Assembly: GCF_004564355.1 (NCBI RefSeq)
Contig: NZ_CP038266.1
Location: 2,852,001 to 2,916,000, forward strand
Source: Microbacterium wangchenii
Lineage (GTDB): Bacteria > Actinomycetota > Actinomycetes > Actinomycetales > Microbacteriaceae
DNA: 64,000 bases
Direction of reading: 5' to 3'
Shown here: positions 40,460 to 48,412 of the stretch, one piece after another
Layout: each line of letters opens with the position of its first letter
Numbering within the stretch: the stretch's first letter is position 1
Made by a program: the position numbers and the translations under genes
Notes under the pieces: generated by a model
What the model saw: only the letters and a program-made list of their open reading frames with translations
Told to the model about the DNA's origin: nothing
Databases searched by the model: none

Positions 40460-41500
40460 ATGAGCGGGATCTCCGACGTCGCGCGCCTCGCCGGCGTCTC
40501 CAAGTCCACCGCCAGCCGCGCGCTCACGGGCAGCGGGTACGTCTCCGACCAGACACGTCGCCGCGTGGTCGAGGTGGCCGCATCCCTGGGATACGTGCCC
40601 TCCACCAGTGCCGTGAGCCTGGCCACGGGTCGCCTGCGTTCCGTCGGCGTGCTCGTTCCCACCGTGGCCCGCTGGTTCTTCGCCGAGGTGCTGGGAGGCG
40701 TCCAGTCCGCGCTGCTGGAGCGCGACCTCGACCTCACCCTGTACGAGGCACCGCCGGGGACAGCGGAGCGCCGTCGCATCCTGGCGGACTTCCTGCCCCG
40801 CCGGCGGTTCGACGGACTCATCGCGGTCGGGTTGGAGCCGGCCGAAGGAGAACTCGAGCATCTCCAGCGGATCGGACGCCCCGTCGTCAGCGTCGTGGGC
40901 GGGACGGGCTCGTCGAGCCTCGTCACCGTCGACGACGTGCACGCCGCGCGGCGCGCCACGGAGCACCTCATCGCCCTCGGGCACCGCAGGATCGTCTTCC
41001 TCGGCGGCGACACGGATGACCACTTCGCGCACGTGGACCGGCTCCGCCTGCACGGCTATCAGGCGGCCATGGCCGATGCGGGGCTCGCGGACCTCGTCCG
41101 CCACGTGGGCTCGGGCGTGAGCATCCCCGAGGGCTACGCCGCGGCGGTCGATCTGCTCGGCGAGACGCGCGCGCGTCCGACGGCGCTCGTCGCGGCCTGC
41201 GACGAAGTGGCCATCGGGGCGATCATCGCCTCTCGCCGTCTGGCGATCGCGGTACCCGGCGACCTCAGCGTCGTCGGCATCGACGACCACGAGTACGCGG
41301 AGATGTTCTCGCTCACGACGCTGCGCCAGCTCCCACGCGAACAGGGCCGCGCCGCCGTCGACCTGCTGCTGCGCACTATCGACGACCCGGCCCGCGCCCG
41401 GGAGGAGCTGCGCCTGCAGGCCCAGCTCGTCGTGCGCAGTTCGACGGCACCGGCAGACCCGGCTCTGGCCGTCGCCGTCTCGGACACCCGCCCGCGCTGA
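40460..41500 (+). CDS. LacI-family transcriptional repressor
   Basis: 346 residues. Residues ~1-55 are the LacI helix-turn-helix (ISDVARLAGVSKSTASRALTGSGYVSDQTRRRV) and hinge; the rest is a periplasmic-binding-protein-like sensor ending with DLSVVGIDDHEYAEMFSLTTLRQ. GAGGAGG before the ATG is a strong ribosome-binding site. It is divergent from the alpha-glucoside transporter, whose control region holds several LacI-type sites, so it very likely represses that operon and itself. Its 3' end shares a bidirectional terminator with rplL. Confidence 0.92.
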   Translation: MSGISDVARLAGVSKSTASRALTGSGYVSDQTRRRVVEVAASLGYVPSTSAVSLATGRLRSVGVLVPTVARWFFAEVLGGVQSALLERDLDLTLYEAPPGTAERRRILADFLPRRRFDGLIAVGLEPAEGELEHLQRIGRPVVSVVGGTGSSSLVTVDDVHAARRATEHLIALGHRRIVFLGGDTDDHFAHVDRLRLHGYQAAMADAGLADLVRHVGSGVSIPEGYAAAVDLLGETRARPTALVAACDEVAIGAIIASRRLAIAVPGDLSVVGIDDHEYAEMFSLTTLRQLPREQGRAAVDLLLRTIDDPARAREELRLQAQLVVRSSTAPADPALAVAVSDTRPR

Positions 41501-41517
41501 CACGCCGACGGAACGGA

Positions 41518-41550
41518 AAAGGCCCCGGATGCGTCGCATCCGGGGCCTTT
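41518..41550. terminator. bidirectional terminator between lacI-type gene and rplL
   Basis: 15-bp perfect stem (AAAGGCCCCGGATGC, 41518-41532, with its complement 41536-41550). It is followed by TTT on the plus strand and TTTT on the minus strand, so it serves both convergent genes. Confidence 0.85.
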
Positions 41551-41561
41551 CACAGAGGGTG

Positions 41562-41951
41562 TTACTTGAGGGTCACCGAAGCGCCGGCCTCCTCGAGGGC
41601 AGCCTTGGCCTTCTCGGCGGTCTCCTTGTTGGCACCTTCGAGAACGGGCTTGGGCGCACCGTCGACGACGGCCTTGGCCTCGCCGAGGCCGAGCGAGGTG
41701 AGCTCGCGGACGACCTTGATGACCTGGATCTTCTTGTCGCCGACCGACTCGAGGACGACGTCGAAGGAGTCCTTGACCTCTTCCTCCTCGGCGGGGGCAC
41801 CACCGGCGGGAGCGCCGGCAGCGGCGACCGCGACGGGCGCGGCGGCGGTGACGTCGAAGGTCTCCTCGAACGCCTTCACGAACTCGCTGAGCTCGATGAG
41901 GGTGAGCTCCTTGAACGCGTCGAGCAGCTCCTCAGTGCTGAGCTTTGCCAT
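41562..41951 (-). CDS. rplL: 50S ribosomal protein L7/L12
   Basis: 129 residues. N-terminal dimerisation helix ([31 protein letters not shown]), Ala/Gly/Pro hinge, and the C-terminal domain EKTEFDVVL-like [41 protein letters not shown], which binds translation factors. Forms the ribosomal stalk with L10. 44 bp downstream of rplJ, with which it shares a promoter. Confidence 0.97.
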   Translation of the reverse strand: MAKLSTEELLDAFKELTLIELSEFVKAFEETFDVTAAAPVAVAAAGAPAGGAPAEEEEVKDSFDVVLESVGDKKIQVIKVVRELTSLGLGEAKAVVDGAPKPVLEGANKETAEKAKAALEEAGASVTLK

Positions 41952-41995
41952 GATGTTTCTCCTTGATTGGGGTTTCGCTGTGCCGGGGCCCGGTG

Positions 41996-42511
41996 TCAGG
42001 CCGCGGACTCCTGCTTCTCGCGCAGCGCGTCGACCGTGCGGACGGCCTTCGACGGGAGCGCATTGAAGACGTACGCCGCCTTGGTCATCGTCGCCTTCAT
42101 CGCACCGGCGAGCTTCGCCAGCAGGACTTCACGGCTCTCGAGATCGGCGAGCTTGTTGACCTCATCCGCGGTCAGGGCTGCTCCGTCGAAGAAGCCGCCC
42201 TTGATCACGAGGTGAGGGTGTGCCTTGGCGAAGGCACGCAGACCCTTCGCGACGGTGACCGGGTCACCGTGCACGAACGCGATGGCCGACGGACCCTTGA
42301 GGTCGTCGTCCAGTCCCGTGACCCCCGCATTGCCTGCGGCGATCTTGGTCAGCGTGTTCTTCACCACGGCGTATTCCGCGTCCTGACGGATGCTGTTGCG
42401 GAGCTCCTTGAGCTCGGCAACCGTCAGCCCGCGGTACTCGGTCAGCAGAACGGCGGTCGAGTCCTCGAAATGCTTCGTGAGCTCGGCGACCGATGCTTCC
42501 TTCTGCGCCAT
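41996..42511 (-). CDS. rplJ: 50S ribosomal protein L10
   Basis: 171 residues. Anchors L7/L12 dimers to the ribosome and, in many bacteria, represses its own mRNA by binding the leader. The N-terminus [34 protein letters not shown] and the KGGFFDG segment are typical. AAGGAG 6 nt before ATG 42511 decides the start. The unusually clear upstream region contains a promoter (42726-42754), a ~200-nt leader and an attenuator-like hairpin. Confidence 0.96.
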   Translation of the reverse strand: MAQKEASVAELTKHFEDSTAVLLTEYRGLTVAELKELRNSIRQDAEYAVVKNTLTKIAAGNAGVTGLDDDLKGPSAIAFVHGDPVTVAKGLRAFAKAHPHLVIKGGFFDGAALTADEVNKLADLESREVLLAKLAGAMKATMTKAAYVFNALPSKAVRTVDALREKQESAA

Positions 42512-42584
42512 GGCCACTCCTTGTGTGTACGAGGCGCTCCGCGGAGGCGGGGCGCCGGCCGGGGACCATCGCGATGCAGGCAAC

Positions 42585-42614
42585 AAAAAAGCTCCGGCGC
42601 AGGCGCACGGAGCT
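42585..42614 (-). terminator. attenuator-like terminator in the rplJ leader
   Basis: On the minus strand: AGCTCCG, 11-nt loop, CGGAGCT and then TTTTTTG. This Rho-independent structure lies between the promoter and rplJ, about 73 nt before the start codon, so it would stop part of the transcripts before the genes. Confidence 0.7.
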
Positions 42615-42725
42615 GGATTCAGGAGAATCGTTCTGTGTCACCTGCGTGGGCCCCTGCTGTGCAGAGCTTCGATCGGGTTGCACTTGCGCGCACACCGATG
42701 ACCGACGGTCTTTGGCTTGCTCACC

Positions 42726-42754
42726 AGCATACGTGCCGGAGTTGCGTGCGGCAA
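42726..42754 (-). promoter_or_regulatory. promoter of rplJ-rplL
   Basis: On the minus strand TTGCCG (42754-42749), 17-nt spacer, TATGCT (42731-42726). Predicted start near 42719, giving a ~208-nt leader. Confidence 0.7.
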
Positions 42755-42804
42755 ATCCCGCATGGGCACAATGGGTGCCAGCACACTCACCCGGGGGGAT
42801 GACG

Positions 42805-43557
42805 ATGGCGTTGCGGATGGTTCTACCCGAATCCGAGCATTGGATCGAGGTCGCCGAGCGCGCCCGGGCGTTCGAACGCGCAACCGGCGAGGTCGCACCG
42901 CAGGACGTCGCGGCCTCAGCGGATGCTCCGGATGCCGAGCGCGCACTGTACGGCGACTATCGCCGTTACTCGCGGCTGGCGTGGGGCGCGCTGGCCACGG
43001 CGCTCTGGCTGGCCGCCGGCCTCACCTCCGCGCTGATCCCGAACGGATTCACCGAGACCCTCGAGCGCGAGCAGGGCACCGCGTGGGCGATCACCGCCAC
43101 CGGCCTTCTCCTCACCATCGCACTGGCCGCCTTCTCCGTCCGGCTGCTGCGGTCGCTGCGACGGGCGGGACGGGCGCTGACGGAGGCGCTGGCCTACTGG
43201 GTGCGCCTGCCCTACCGGCGCGGCGAGCGGCCGCGAGCCGACCCCCGCTCCGGCCGCGCGCGCCGCACGCACACCGACCCGGCTCTCGCGCTGCGCATGG
43301 CGGGGGCGGGGATCTCGTGCTGCCTCGCCCTCCTCGGCGCGGGCCTGGCGGTGTTCGCCCTGCAGCGCGGCGAAGCGGGCGCGGCGCTTTCCGCCGCCCT
43401 GGTGGCAGCCGGGATGCTGCCGATCTCGGTCGGCGCGTTCGCCGACATCCGCCGCGCCGCCTTCGCCGTCTTCGCTCCGCCGACATCGGCGAGGGAGATG
43501 TTCGGAGTGGTCCCGGCCGACCAACCGTTTCCGCCCGCGCGCACCGGAGGGGCCTGA
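42805..43557 (+). CDS. hypothetical membrane protein (tandem paralogue A)
   Basis: 250 residues, four predicted helices in two pairs: residues ~55-75 and 90-112, then ~165-190 and 198-220. Between the pairs lies RALTEALAYWVRLPYRRGERP, which is clearly related to RRLARAAGFWAALPYLAGVRQP in the next gene. Start: of three possible ATGs I take 42805, which has GGGGGG about 7 nt upstream. Function unknown. It is co-directional with its paralogue and the YqaJ-like gene. Confidence 0.72.
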   Translation: MALRMVLPESEHWIEVAERARAFERATGEVAPQDVAASADAPDAERALYGDYRRYSRLAWGALATALWLAAGLTSALIPNGFTETLEREQGTAWAITATGLLLTIALAAFSVRLLRSLRRAGRALTEALAYWVRLPYRRGERPRADPRSGRARRTHTDPALALRMAGAGISCCLALLGAGLAVFALQRGEAGAALSAALVAAGMLPISVGAFADIRRAAFAVFAPPTSAREMFGVVPADQPFPPARTGGA

Positions 43558-43558
43558 C

Positions 43559-44302
43559 GTGTTCGTCTACATCCGCCCGGCGTCGCTCCCCCTGGTCGAA
43601 GCCGCCGAAGAGGCTCTCGCCGCCGGGCAGCGCGCGCCCTTCCCACCCGGGATGAACGCCACGCGGGCCGAGCGCGCGGCGACGACGGTGCGCGCCGACT
43701 ACACGCGCGTGTCACGCTGGCTGCTGGGCCTGCTGGCGACGGCGGGCGCGGCCTTCGCCTCCCTCGGCGTGATGGCCGCCGTCGCGGCGCTGGCTCCCGG
43801 ACTGGCGGGGCCGGTCATCGTCCTCGAGCTCCTCCTCGGCGGGGTCGCGATCGCGGCCGCCGCCGGCATCCCCTCCGTGCTCCTGCTGTGGAAGCTGCAT
43901 ACCAGCGGGCGCCGCCTCGCGAGGGCGGCCGGATTCTGGGCTGCGCTGCCCTACCTCGCGGGCGTGCGGCAGCCGGTGACGCGGGAGTTCATCCCCGTAC
44001 GACTGCCGCACCGTTCCGCCGACATGCTGCTGCGGTTGATCACCGTGTCGCTGGGCATGCTCGCGGCGGTGTTCTCCGTCTCCATGATCTTCTACGCCAC
44101 GCTCGTCACCCCGAACGCGGCACTGTGGGTGACCGCGATGCTGTGGTCAGCGCTGTTCGTCGCCGTCACGCTGGGCCAGTGCGGGGGGATCGTGCGGATC
44201 GAACGGGGGTACGGGTATCGCGATCCGAGCATCTACGACCGGCGGATGCGACGCTCGCGTGCGGCCGCGCGCCGTGTCGAAGACGTCGGCGCGCCGGGTT
44301 AG
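43559..44302 (+). CDS. hypothetical membrane protein (tandem paralogue B)
   Basis: 247 residues with the same two-plus-two helix arrangement as the preceding gene and the matching central motif FWAALPYLAGVRQP. GGAGG lies 7 nt before the GTG start, one base after the preceding stop, so the two genes are an operon and probably a duplication. The C-terminus is basic. Not recognised. Its TAG stop forms the first half of the -10 box of the next gene. Confidence 0.72.
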   Translation: MFVYIRPASLPLVEAAEEALAAGQRAPFPPGMNATRAERAATTVRADYTRVSRWLLGLLATAGAAFASLGVMAAVAALAPGLAGPVIVLELLLGGVAIAAAAGIPSVLLLWKLHTSGRRLARAAGFWAALPYLAGVRQPVTREFIPVRLPHRSADMLLRLITVSLGMLAAVFSVSMIFYATLVTPNAALWVTAMLWSALFVAVTLGQCGGIVRIERGYGYRDPSIYDRRMRRSRAAARRVEDVGAPG

Positions 44303-44305
44303 CCT
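44300..44305 (+). promoter_or_regulatory. leaderless -10 box of the YqaJ-like gene, built on a stop codon
   Basis: TAGCCT begins with the TAG stop of paralogue B; spacer CGAGGG, GTG at 44312. Confidence 0.55.
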
Positions 44306-44311
44306 CGAGGG

Positions 44312-44965
44312 GTGACCCCCGAACTCGCCGCCCGGATAGTCGCGGATTCCCGCGACCGCGTGGCGTGGATCCGGGCCCGCTCGCGGGGCATCACCGCGAC
44401 GGACGTCGCCGCACTGACCAGTGAGCGCGCCATTGCGAAGGCCGCGGATCAGAAGCTGGGCGGCGGTGCCCGCTTCTCCGGCAACGCCTACACGGCACAC
44501 GGACGCCTGCGAGAGCCGGAGATCGCCGCGTGGGTCGCCGCGACGCACGGCATCCAGCCCTCCTCCGCGCTGTTCCACGCGGTCGTGGAGAAGCGGCATC
44601 TGGCCACCCCCGACGGGGTAGGAGTGGACGCGGCGGGCCGCGTGGTGCTCGCGGAGATCAAGACGACGAACAAGGCCTGGCGCAGCATCCCGCGCTCCTA
44701 CCTGCGACAGGTGTGGTGGCAGCAGCACGTCCTGGGAGCCGAGCGGACGCTCGTCACGTGGGAGGTGCACGACGGGTTCGTGCCGGTGGACGATGAGCCG
44801 CGGTGCCAGTGGGTCGACCGCGACGAACGGGAGATCGACGCGCTCGTGGGGCTGGCCACTGCCCTCATCGACGAACTGCACCGCCGGACGATGCACGCCC
44901 GTCAGGGCGCTGCGCCCGCACCCGCGCCCAGGGAGGCGTTCCGCGCTCTCGCGCTTGCGGAGTGA
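44312..44965 (+). CDS. YqaJ-family (lambda exonuclease-like) nuclease
   Basis: 217 residues of the PD-(D/E)XK YqaJ/lambda-exo fold. Active-site elements are visible: GRLREPEIAAW (Glu), DGVGVDAAGRVVLAEIKTT (Asp, Glu-x-Lys) and YLRQVWWQQHVLG. Phage relatives resect DNA ends for recombination with a RecT-type annealing protein. Here no RecT, terminase or other phage gene is nearby, so it looks like a domesticated chromosomal copy. GTG start deduced from the leaderless promoter geometry. Confidence 0.8.
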   Translation: MTPELAARIVADSRDRVAWIRARSRGITATDVAALTSERAIAKAADQKLGGGARFSGNAYTAHGRLREPEIAAWVAATHGIQPSSALFHAVVEKRHLATPDGVGVDAAGRVVLAEIKTTNKAWRSIPRSYLRQVWWQQHVLGAERTLVTWEVHDGFVPVDDEPRCQWVDRDEREIDALVGLATALIDELHRRTMHARQGAAPAPAPREAFRALALAE

Positions 44966-44972
44966 CCAGTCT

Positions 44973-45015
44973 TTGACGCAAGTCAACCAATCGGCGTATC
45001 GTTGATGTAGATCAA
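44973..45015 (+). promoter_or_regulatory. promoter with twin MarR operators for the efflux operon
   Basis: Two copies of TTGAYnnnnRTCAA: TTGAC-GCAA-GTCAA (44973-44986) and TTGAT-GTAG-ATCAA (45002-45015), 29 bp between centres. The first supplies TTGACG as -35; TATCGT (44997-45002) follows after 18 nt as -10; the second covers the start point. This layout is that of a MarR-repressed promoter. Confidence 0.7.
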
Positions 45016-45064
45016 CTATCGCGCCGATGCCGTCGCGGAACCGTCACCTGCACGAAAGGGCCCC

Positions 45065-46753
45065 ATGGCTCTCGATTCCTCCGCTGCGCCCGCCCGCCGT
45101 CGCGTCCTGCCCGCCCTGCTCGGACTGCTGATGGGCATGTTCGTGTCCATGCTGGCCTCGACCGTGGTCTCCACCTCTCTCCCGGTGATCGTCCACGATC
45201 TCAACGGCGACCAGGCCGTCTACACGTGGGTCGTCACGTCGACCCTGCTCACGACGGCGATCTCGACCCCCATCTGGGGCAAGCTGGCCGACTTGTTCAA
45301 CCGCAAGCTGCTCATCCAGATCGCGATCACGCTGTTCGTGCTCGCCACGGCAGCTGCCGGGTTCTCCCAGAACCCCGAGATGCTCATCACCTTCCGCGCG
45401 ATCCAGGGCATCGGCGCCGGTGGCCTCGCGGCCCTCAGCCAGGTCATCATGGCCGACATCATCAGCCCGCGTGAGCGAGGCCGCTACATGGGCCTGTTCG
45501 GCGCCGTCATGGCCGTCGCCACGGTGGGCGGCCCGCTCCTGGGCGGTCTCATCACCGACGCGTTCGGGTGGCGCTGGAACTTCTTCGTCGCCCTGCCCTT
45601 CGCCGTGGCGGCGCTGATCATCCAGCAGCGCACGCTGCACCTGCCGAAGCATCCGCCCCGCAAGGTCCGCATCGACTACCTGGGCATCGTGTTCCTCGCC
45701 GTGGCCGTGTCCCTCCTGCTGATCTGGATCACCAACGCCGGCCAGACCTACGAGTGGGCCAGCACCGAAACGGCCCTCATGGTCGGCGGCGCCGCGCTGG
45801 CGACGGTGCTGTTCATCATCAGCGAGCTGAAGGTGTCCGAGCCCCTGGTCCCGCTGAACCTGTTCCGCAACGCGACCTTCACCCTCTCCGTGGTGGCCTC
45901 GATCGCGACCGGCCTGGCCATGTTCGGCACGTCGGTGTACCTCAGCCAGTACATGCAGCTCGCCCGCGGCGCCTCGCCGACCGAGGCAGGGCTCCTCACC
46001 ATCCCGATGATCGCGGGCCTGCTGATCGCCTCGATCGTGGTGGGCGCCCTCATCACGCGATACGGGCGCTGGAAGGCCTACCTCGTCCTGGGCGCCGTCC
46101 TGCTGATCGCCGGCTCGTTCCTGCTGTCCACGATCCACTACGACACCTCGCTCGTGCTCGTGGGCGTCTATATGTTCCTCCTCGGCGCGGGCGTCGGAAT
46201 GACGATGCAGAACCTCGTCCTGATCGTCCAGAACACCGCGGACCCGGCCACTCTCGGCACCTCCAGCGCGGCGGTGGCGTTCTTCCGCAGCCTCGGCGGC
46301 ACCGTCGGCGTCTCCGTGATGGGCGCCACGGTCGCCGCCTCCGTGACCTCGTTGCTGGCCGAACGCCAGGCCGAGCTGGCGACCGCCATCGCGGGCCTCG
46401 GCCCGGCAGGGGCGGGCGTGGCCGACCAGCTGCAGTCCGGCTCGCTCCCCCAGGTGTCGGCGCTGCCCGAGGCCGTACGGGTGATCTTCGAACAGGTCTA
46501 CGCGATCTCCATCTCCCACGCGTTCCTCATCGCCGTCCCCCTCGCCGTCATCAGTCTCCTGGCCATCGTCTTCCTGCCGAACCACCCGCTGACGCGCATG
46601 ACCACCGCCGAGCGCATCGCCGCCAGCGAGGCCGACCTGGCGACGGTGTCGACCGCCGAGGGCATGGCCGCGCTCGGTGCCACCGGTGCTGTCGAGACCC
46701 TCCCGGAGAACGACCGGCAGCACGCGGGCCGGCGCTCGGGGAAGGATGACTGA
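45065..46753 (+). CDS. MFS multidrug efflux transporter, DHA2/EmrB-like (14 helices)
   Basis: 562 residues. Helix 1 has the ALLGLLMGMFVSMLASTVVSTSLPVI antiporter start, followed by IWGKLADLFNRKLL and, in helix 5, GAVMAVATVGGPLLGGLITDAFGWRWNFFVALP (motif C-like), both hallmarks of DHA2 drug:proton antiporters. It extends past residue 500 with a hydrophilic tail. AAAGGGG lies 4 nt before the ATG. The MarR gene overlaps its 3' end by eight bases, and two MarR-type operators cover the promoter; exposure to an exported drug would relieve repression. Confidence 0.92.
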   Translation: MALDSSAAPARRRVLPALLGLLMGMFVSMLASTVVSTSLPVIVHDLNGDQAVYTWVVTSTLLTTAISTPIWGKLADLFNRKLLIQIAITLFVLATAAAGFSQNPEMLITFRAIQGIGAGGLAALSQVIMADIISPRERGRYMGLFGAVMAVATVGGPLLGGLITDAFGWRWNFFVALPFAVAALIIQQRTLHLPKHPPRKVRIDYLGIVFLAVAVSLLLIWITNAGQTYEWASTETALMVGGAALATVLFIISELKVSEPLVPLNLFRNATFTLSVVASIATGLAMFGTSVYLSQYMQLARGASPTEAGLLTIPMIAGLLIASIVVGALITRYGRWKAYLVLGAVLLIAGSFLLSTIHYDTSLVLVGVYMFLLGAGVGMTMQNLVLIVQNTADPATLGTSSAAVAFFRSLGGTVGVSVMGATVAASVTSLLAERQAELATAIAGLGPAGAGVADQLQSGSLPQVSALPEAVRVIFEQVYAISISHAFLIAVPLAVISLLAIVFLPNHPLTRMTTAERIAASEADLATVSTAEGMAALGATGAVETLPENDRQHAGRRSGKDD

Positions 46754-47243
46754 CGTGACCGGTGATCCCGCCCCGATCCCCACCCCCGACGACGGACGCC
46801 GGGAGGCCATCGACGCGCTCGAAGGGTCCTTCTCCGAGCTCGTGACGGTGTTCCGCCGGCTCATCGCCGAGGCGGCGGAGACGGCGAGCCCCGGCATGCT
46901 GCCGGGGACGTTCAAGGTGCTCTCCGCCATCAACCGGATGGGCCCGGTCACCCTCTCCGCGCTGGCGGAGCGACTGACCGCGGACAAGGGGCTGACCAGC
47001 CGCAGCGTCAGCGAGCTGGAAGAGCTCGGGCTCGTCGAGCGCACTCCCGATCCACTGGACCGCCGCTCGCGTCTGATCGCCGTCACGCCGCTGGGCACCG
47101 AACGCCTCACGGCCGCACGCGCTCCCCACAGTGGCCGCCTGGCCACAGCTCTCGCCGATTGGTCGGTGGAGGACATCCGCCACGCCGCCGTCCTGCTGTC
47201 GGCCCTCGCGACGGGGCGCGCACCCGCCGACGACGCACGGTAG
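46746..47243 (+). CDS. MarR-family repressor of the efflux operon
   Basis: 165 residues. Winged helix over residues ~45-130: GTFKVLSAINRMGPVTLSALAERLTADKGLTSRSVSELEELGLVERTPDPLDRRSRLIAVTPLG. It overlaps the efflux gene by eight bases, so it is co-expressed with its likely target and would act at the TTGAYnnnnRTCAA pair. Start uncertain: ATG 46746 has GGAAGG directly adjacent, whereas GTG 46755 has the same site at 9-nt spacing and may be the true start. Confidence 0.88.
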   Translation: MTDVTGDPAPIPTPDDGRREAIDALEGSFSELVTVFRRLIAEAAETASPGMLPGTFKVLSAINRMGPVTLSALAERLTADKGLTSRSVSELEELGLVERTPDPLDRRSRLIAVTPLGTERLTAARAPHSGRLATALADWSVEDIRHAAVLLSALATGRAPADDAR

Positions 47244-47305
47244 CGGCCGCGGGAGCTTCTCCGGGCAGTGACCGCCGCGTAACACCGGCGAGACATTGCT
47301 CGGCT

Positions 47306-47327
47306 TGACTGGACATCGTCCCAGTCA
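47306..47327. promoter_or_regulatory. palindrome before the quinone-oxidoreductase-like gene
   Basis: TGACTGG (47306-47312), 8-nt spacer, CCAGTCA (47321-47327). The left arm includes TTGACT, a -35-like hexamer, so a regulator binding here would compete with RNA polymerase. Confidence 0.4.
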
Positions 47328-47366
47328 CCTGTGCTGCCGACGCCGACCGCACGGAAGGAGCGACGG

Positions 47367-48401
47367 ATGAGATTCCGCCCGCTGCGCCCCGAGTCCGCTC
47401 CCACGGGCGCCCTCCTCACCCCGCCCGCCCCACCTCCCGCGAGGATGCGCGCCCAGGTGCTGGACTCCGTCGGAGACGCCGCGGCGCTGCGCCCGGCCGA
47501 GGTCGAGGTCCCCACCCCCGCGCTCAGCGAAGTGCTCGTGCGCGTCGTGGCCGCCGGGGTCAACCAGATCGACTCGAAGACGCGGGCCGGCGCCGGGGTG
47601 TCGGAACAGATCTGCCACTACCCCGCGACGCTCGGGTACGACTTCAGCGGTGTCGTGGTGCAGGCGCCCTTCGAGGCGTACCCCTTCCCGCCCGGCACCG
47701 AGGTGTTCGGGATGTCAGCCTTCCCCCGCAGTCCTGGAAGCTACGCCGAATACGTCGTCGCCCCCGCGCTGTCCCTCGCGCGCAAGCCCGCATCCCTCTC
47801 GTACGTCGAGGCGGCCGGGGTGCCCCTGGCCGCACTGACGGCGTGGGGCATCGTGGTGGAGACCGCGCTCGCACACGAGGGCCAGCGCATCCTCATCCAC
47901 GCCGGCAGCGGCGGGGTCGGTCACTTCGCGGTCCAGTTCGCCGCCTACTTCGGGGCTCATGTCGTGGCGACCGGCTCCGCCCGCAATGCCGGCTGGCTCC
48001 GGGATCTGGGCGCCGCGGTCGTGGTGGACCACTCGACGCAGCGCTTCGAGGAGGTCGCCACCGACATCGACGTCGTGATCGACCTCGTCGGCAACGACTC
48101 CGCACACACCGGGAGGCGCTCGCTCGCCGTCCTGCGCCCCGGCGGCCTGCTGATCGAGGTGCCCCGCGGCACGTGGCCGGGCTTCGCCGAGGACGCGGCG
48201 GCCGCCGGCGTGCGAGCCACCGGCTACACCGTCATCCCCGATGGCGGCGTGCTCGCCACGATCGCGCGCCTGCTGGACTCGGGCGCCGTGCAGGTCTACG
48301 TCGACAGTGTCTTCGATCTGGCCGATGCCGCCGGCGCGCACGCCGAGCTGGAGCGGGGCCACGCGCGCGGCAAGGTCGTCCTACGCGTCAGCGACGACTA
48401 G
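47367..48401 (+). CDS. zinc-type medium-chain dehydrogenase / quinone oxidoreductase family protein
   Basis: 344 residues. GroES-like N-terminal domain (LVRVVAAGVNQIDSKTRAG...YPATLGYDFSGVVV) and a Rossmann domain with HAGSGGVGHFAVQFAAYFGAHVVAT. The catalytic zinc ligands of alcohol dehydrogenases are missing, as usual for quinone oxidoreductases; NADPH is the likely cofactor. GGAAGGAG stands ~8 nt before ATG 47367, deciding the start. A TGACTGG/CCAGTCA palindrome lies 40 bp upstream. Convergent with the aldolase-SDR gene. Confidence 0.88.
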   Translation: MRFRPLRPESAPTGALLTPPAPPPARMRAQVLDSVGDAAALRPAEVEVPTPALSEVLVRVVAAGVNQIDSKTRAGAGVSEQICHYPATLGYDFSGVVVQAPFEAYPFPPGTEVFGMSAFPRSPGSYAEYVVAPALSLARKPASLSYVEAAGVPLAALTAWGIVVETALAHEGQRILIHAGSGGVGHFAVQFAAYFGAHVVATGSARNAGWLRDLGAAVVVDHSTQRFEEVATDIDVVIDLVGNDSAHTGRRSLAVLRPGGLLIEVPRGTWPGFAEDAAAAGVRATGYTVIPDGGVLATIARLLDSGAVQVYVDSVFDLADAAGAHAELERGHARGKVVLRVSDD

Positions 48402-48412
48402 AAGCCCGCGCT

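Noticed and set aside
42585..42614. Terminator for a plus-strand gene
   Set aside because: The T-run follows the hairpin only on the minus strand, and no plus-strand gene ends there.
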